A stretch of DNA of 64,000 nucleotides. Origin: Allobosea lathyri (lineage in GTDB: Bacteria; Pseudomonadota; Alphaproteobacteria; Rhizobiales; Beijerinckiaceae). How positions within the stretch are numbered: position 1 is the stretch's first letter; each line of letters opens with the position of its first letter. The notes under the pieces are model-generated. The model was not told where the DNA came from, did not search any database, and saw only the letters and a program-made list of their open reading frames with translations. The position numbers and the translations under genes are program-made. This document shows positions 63,190 to 64,000 of this stretch, piece by piece. The stretch lies in contig NZ_FNUY01000003.1 of the NCBI RefSeq assembly GCF_900108245.1, positions 124,001 through 188,000 of the forward strand, given 5' to 3'.

Positions 63190-63981
63190 ATGAACCGCGT
63201 CAAGCTCTTCGCCCTGCAGGTGCTGGTGATGGTCGTCTTCCTGGCGATCTGGCACGTCATCACGGTCTATCCGCTGTTTGGCGACGTCAAGACGATCCAG
63301 TTCTTCTTCTCCACCCCTGTCGCGGTACTCGGACGGACGTTCAACCAGCTCACCGGCACCGAGATCTACTGGCATCTCGGGATCACGCTGACCGAGACGG
63401 TGCTGGCCTTCGCGATCGGCTCGGCGGCCGGCATCCTGTTCGGCTTCACCTTCGCCCGGCATGAACTGCTGGCGGCGGTGTTCGACCCCTATATCAAGGC
63501 CTCGAACGCGCTGCCGCGCGTCGTGCTGGCGCCGATCTTCGCGCTCTGGTTCGGACTGGGCATCTGGTCGAAGGTGGCGCTCGGCTTCACGCTGGTGTTC
63601 TTCATCGTGTTCTTCAACGTCTATCAGGGCGTGCGCGAGGTCTCGCCGACGGTGCTCGCCAATGCCCGCATGCTCGGAATGAACGAGCGGCAGCTCTTCC
63701 GGCATGTCTACTGGCCCTCGGCCCTGACCTGGATGTTCTCCTCGCTGCACACCTCGGTGGGCTTTGCGCTGGTCGGTGCCGTGGTCGGCGAATATCTCGG
63801 CTCGTCGGCGGGGCTCGGCTACAAGATCCACGAGGCCGAGAGCGTCTTCGACGTCACCGGCGTGTTCTCGGGCATGCTGATCCTGGCGATCTTCGTGATC
63901 GCGATCGATGCGCTGGTGACGATGGTCGAGAAGCGGCTGCTGGTCTGGCGCCCGGGCCAGAGTTCGACCACGACTGTGTGA
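63190..63981 (+). CDS. ABC transporter permease, SsuC/TauC-like
   Basis: This 263-residue permease has about six membrane segments and the EAA-like cytoplasmic motif ANARMLGMNERQLFRHVYWP with the usual Gly. The substrate-independent BPD_transp_1 pattern matches. With the upstream ATPase it forms an importer for a sulfonate, nitrate, taurine, thiamine precursor or similar solute. The substrate-binding protein and any second permease are probably beyond the window end (the sequence continues with an in-frame ATG at 63985 or 63993). Confidence 0.94.
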   Translation: MNRVKLFALQVLVMVVFLAIWHVITVYPLFGDVKTIQFFFSTPVAVLGRTFNQLTGTEIYWHLGITLTETVLAFAIGSAAGILFGFTFARHELLAAVFDPYIKASNALPRVVLAPIFALWFGLGIWSKVALGFTLVFFIVFFNVYQGVREVSPTVLANARMLGMNERQLFRHVYWPSALTWMFSSLHTSVGFALVGAVVGEYLGSSAGLGYKIHEAESVFDVTGVFSGMLILAIFVIAIDALVTMVEKRLLVWRPGQSSTTTV

Positions 63982-64000
63982 GGGATGGCGTCATGGTCGG

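Noticed and set aside
62969..63193. Frames between the ABC ATPase and permease
   Set aside because: They translate the G/C-block palindrome (63012-63143) and have repeat-like Arg/Pro/Ser content.

Overview
This 64 kb window is GC-rich, densely coding chromosome of an alphaproteobacterium, most likely a Hyphomicrobiales (Rhizobiales) member close to Bosea. This placement is inferred from four things: the BamD-RecN-LigA neighbourhood that usually follows ftsZ-lpxC, a circularly permuted two-piece tmRNA whose tag reads ANDNNARVAVAA, the sspB-fumC-DUF4169-RHH operon, and class-typical IlvB/IlvN/IlvC, HflKC-DegP and BtaAB proteins. No rRNA, tRNA, CRISPR array, phage or complete insertion sequence was seen. 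Most of the window is core genome, so the most interesting signals are regulatory RNA, small genes, dispersed palindromes and a few accessory insertions.

Layout. 1-10.4 kb: envelope and DNA maintenance (probable lpxC tail, bamD, recN, a metallo-beta-lactamase-fold hydrolase, a DEAD-box helicase with an RNA-binding tail, small membrane and secreted proteins, a DUF2189 protein, ligA). 10.6-15 kb: two AraC-type regulators, one divergent from an MFS exporter and one ahead of the AzlCD branched-chain amino acid exporter. 15-20.6 kb: a 508-bp lower-GC insert at the 3' end of an aminopeptidase P gene, two small genes behind a tandem operator-like site, prmA, and an SDR/HxlR pair. 20.7-26.5 kb: a hicA toxin with two hicB-like genes, a UvrD/PcrA helicase, an AidB-like acyl-CoA dehydrogenase and msrB. 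26.6-29.7 kb: tartrate/malate dehydrogenase, a GntR regulator and an orphan tripartite tricarboxylate binding protein. 29.7-35.2 kb: btaAB (betaine-lipid synthesis) with a candidate PHO box, an ion channel with a zinc ribbon, DUF427, a thioesterase and a D-lactate-type FAD oxidase. 35.4-45.4 kb: a giant AsmA protein, RHH, DUF4169, fumC, sspB, ssrA, two PepSY proteins, and thyA-GNAT-folA. 45.5-53.4 kb: hflK-hflC-DUF2065-degP, a DHCW cupin, serB, miaA and a GGDEF protein. 53.6-59.8 kb: branched-chain amino acid synthesis (leader peptide and attenuator, ilvB, GST, ilvN, ilvC) with a TetR regulator. 60-64 kb: a cluster of three small membrane proteins, a ComEA-like protein, a DedA protein and an SsuBC-type ABC transporter cut by the window end.

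How the genes work together. Envelope quality control is well represented: BamD, HflKC (FtsH modulators), DegP, AsmA and the PepSY proteins. The tmRNA and SspB lie side by side on the same strand; one adds the degradation tag and the other delivers tagged proteins to ClpXP. ThyA and FolA form the thymidylate/folate cycle. The ilv genes appear to be controlled by translation of an 11-residue leader rich in Leu, Ile and Val codons. At least seven copies of a roughly 105-120 bp palindromic element, and single copies of two or three other palindromes, sit in the intergenic spaces, often between convergent genes.
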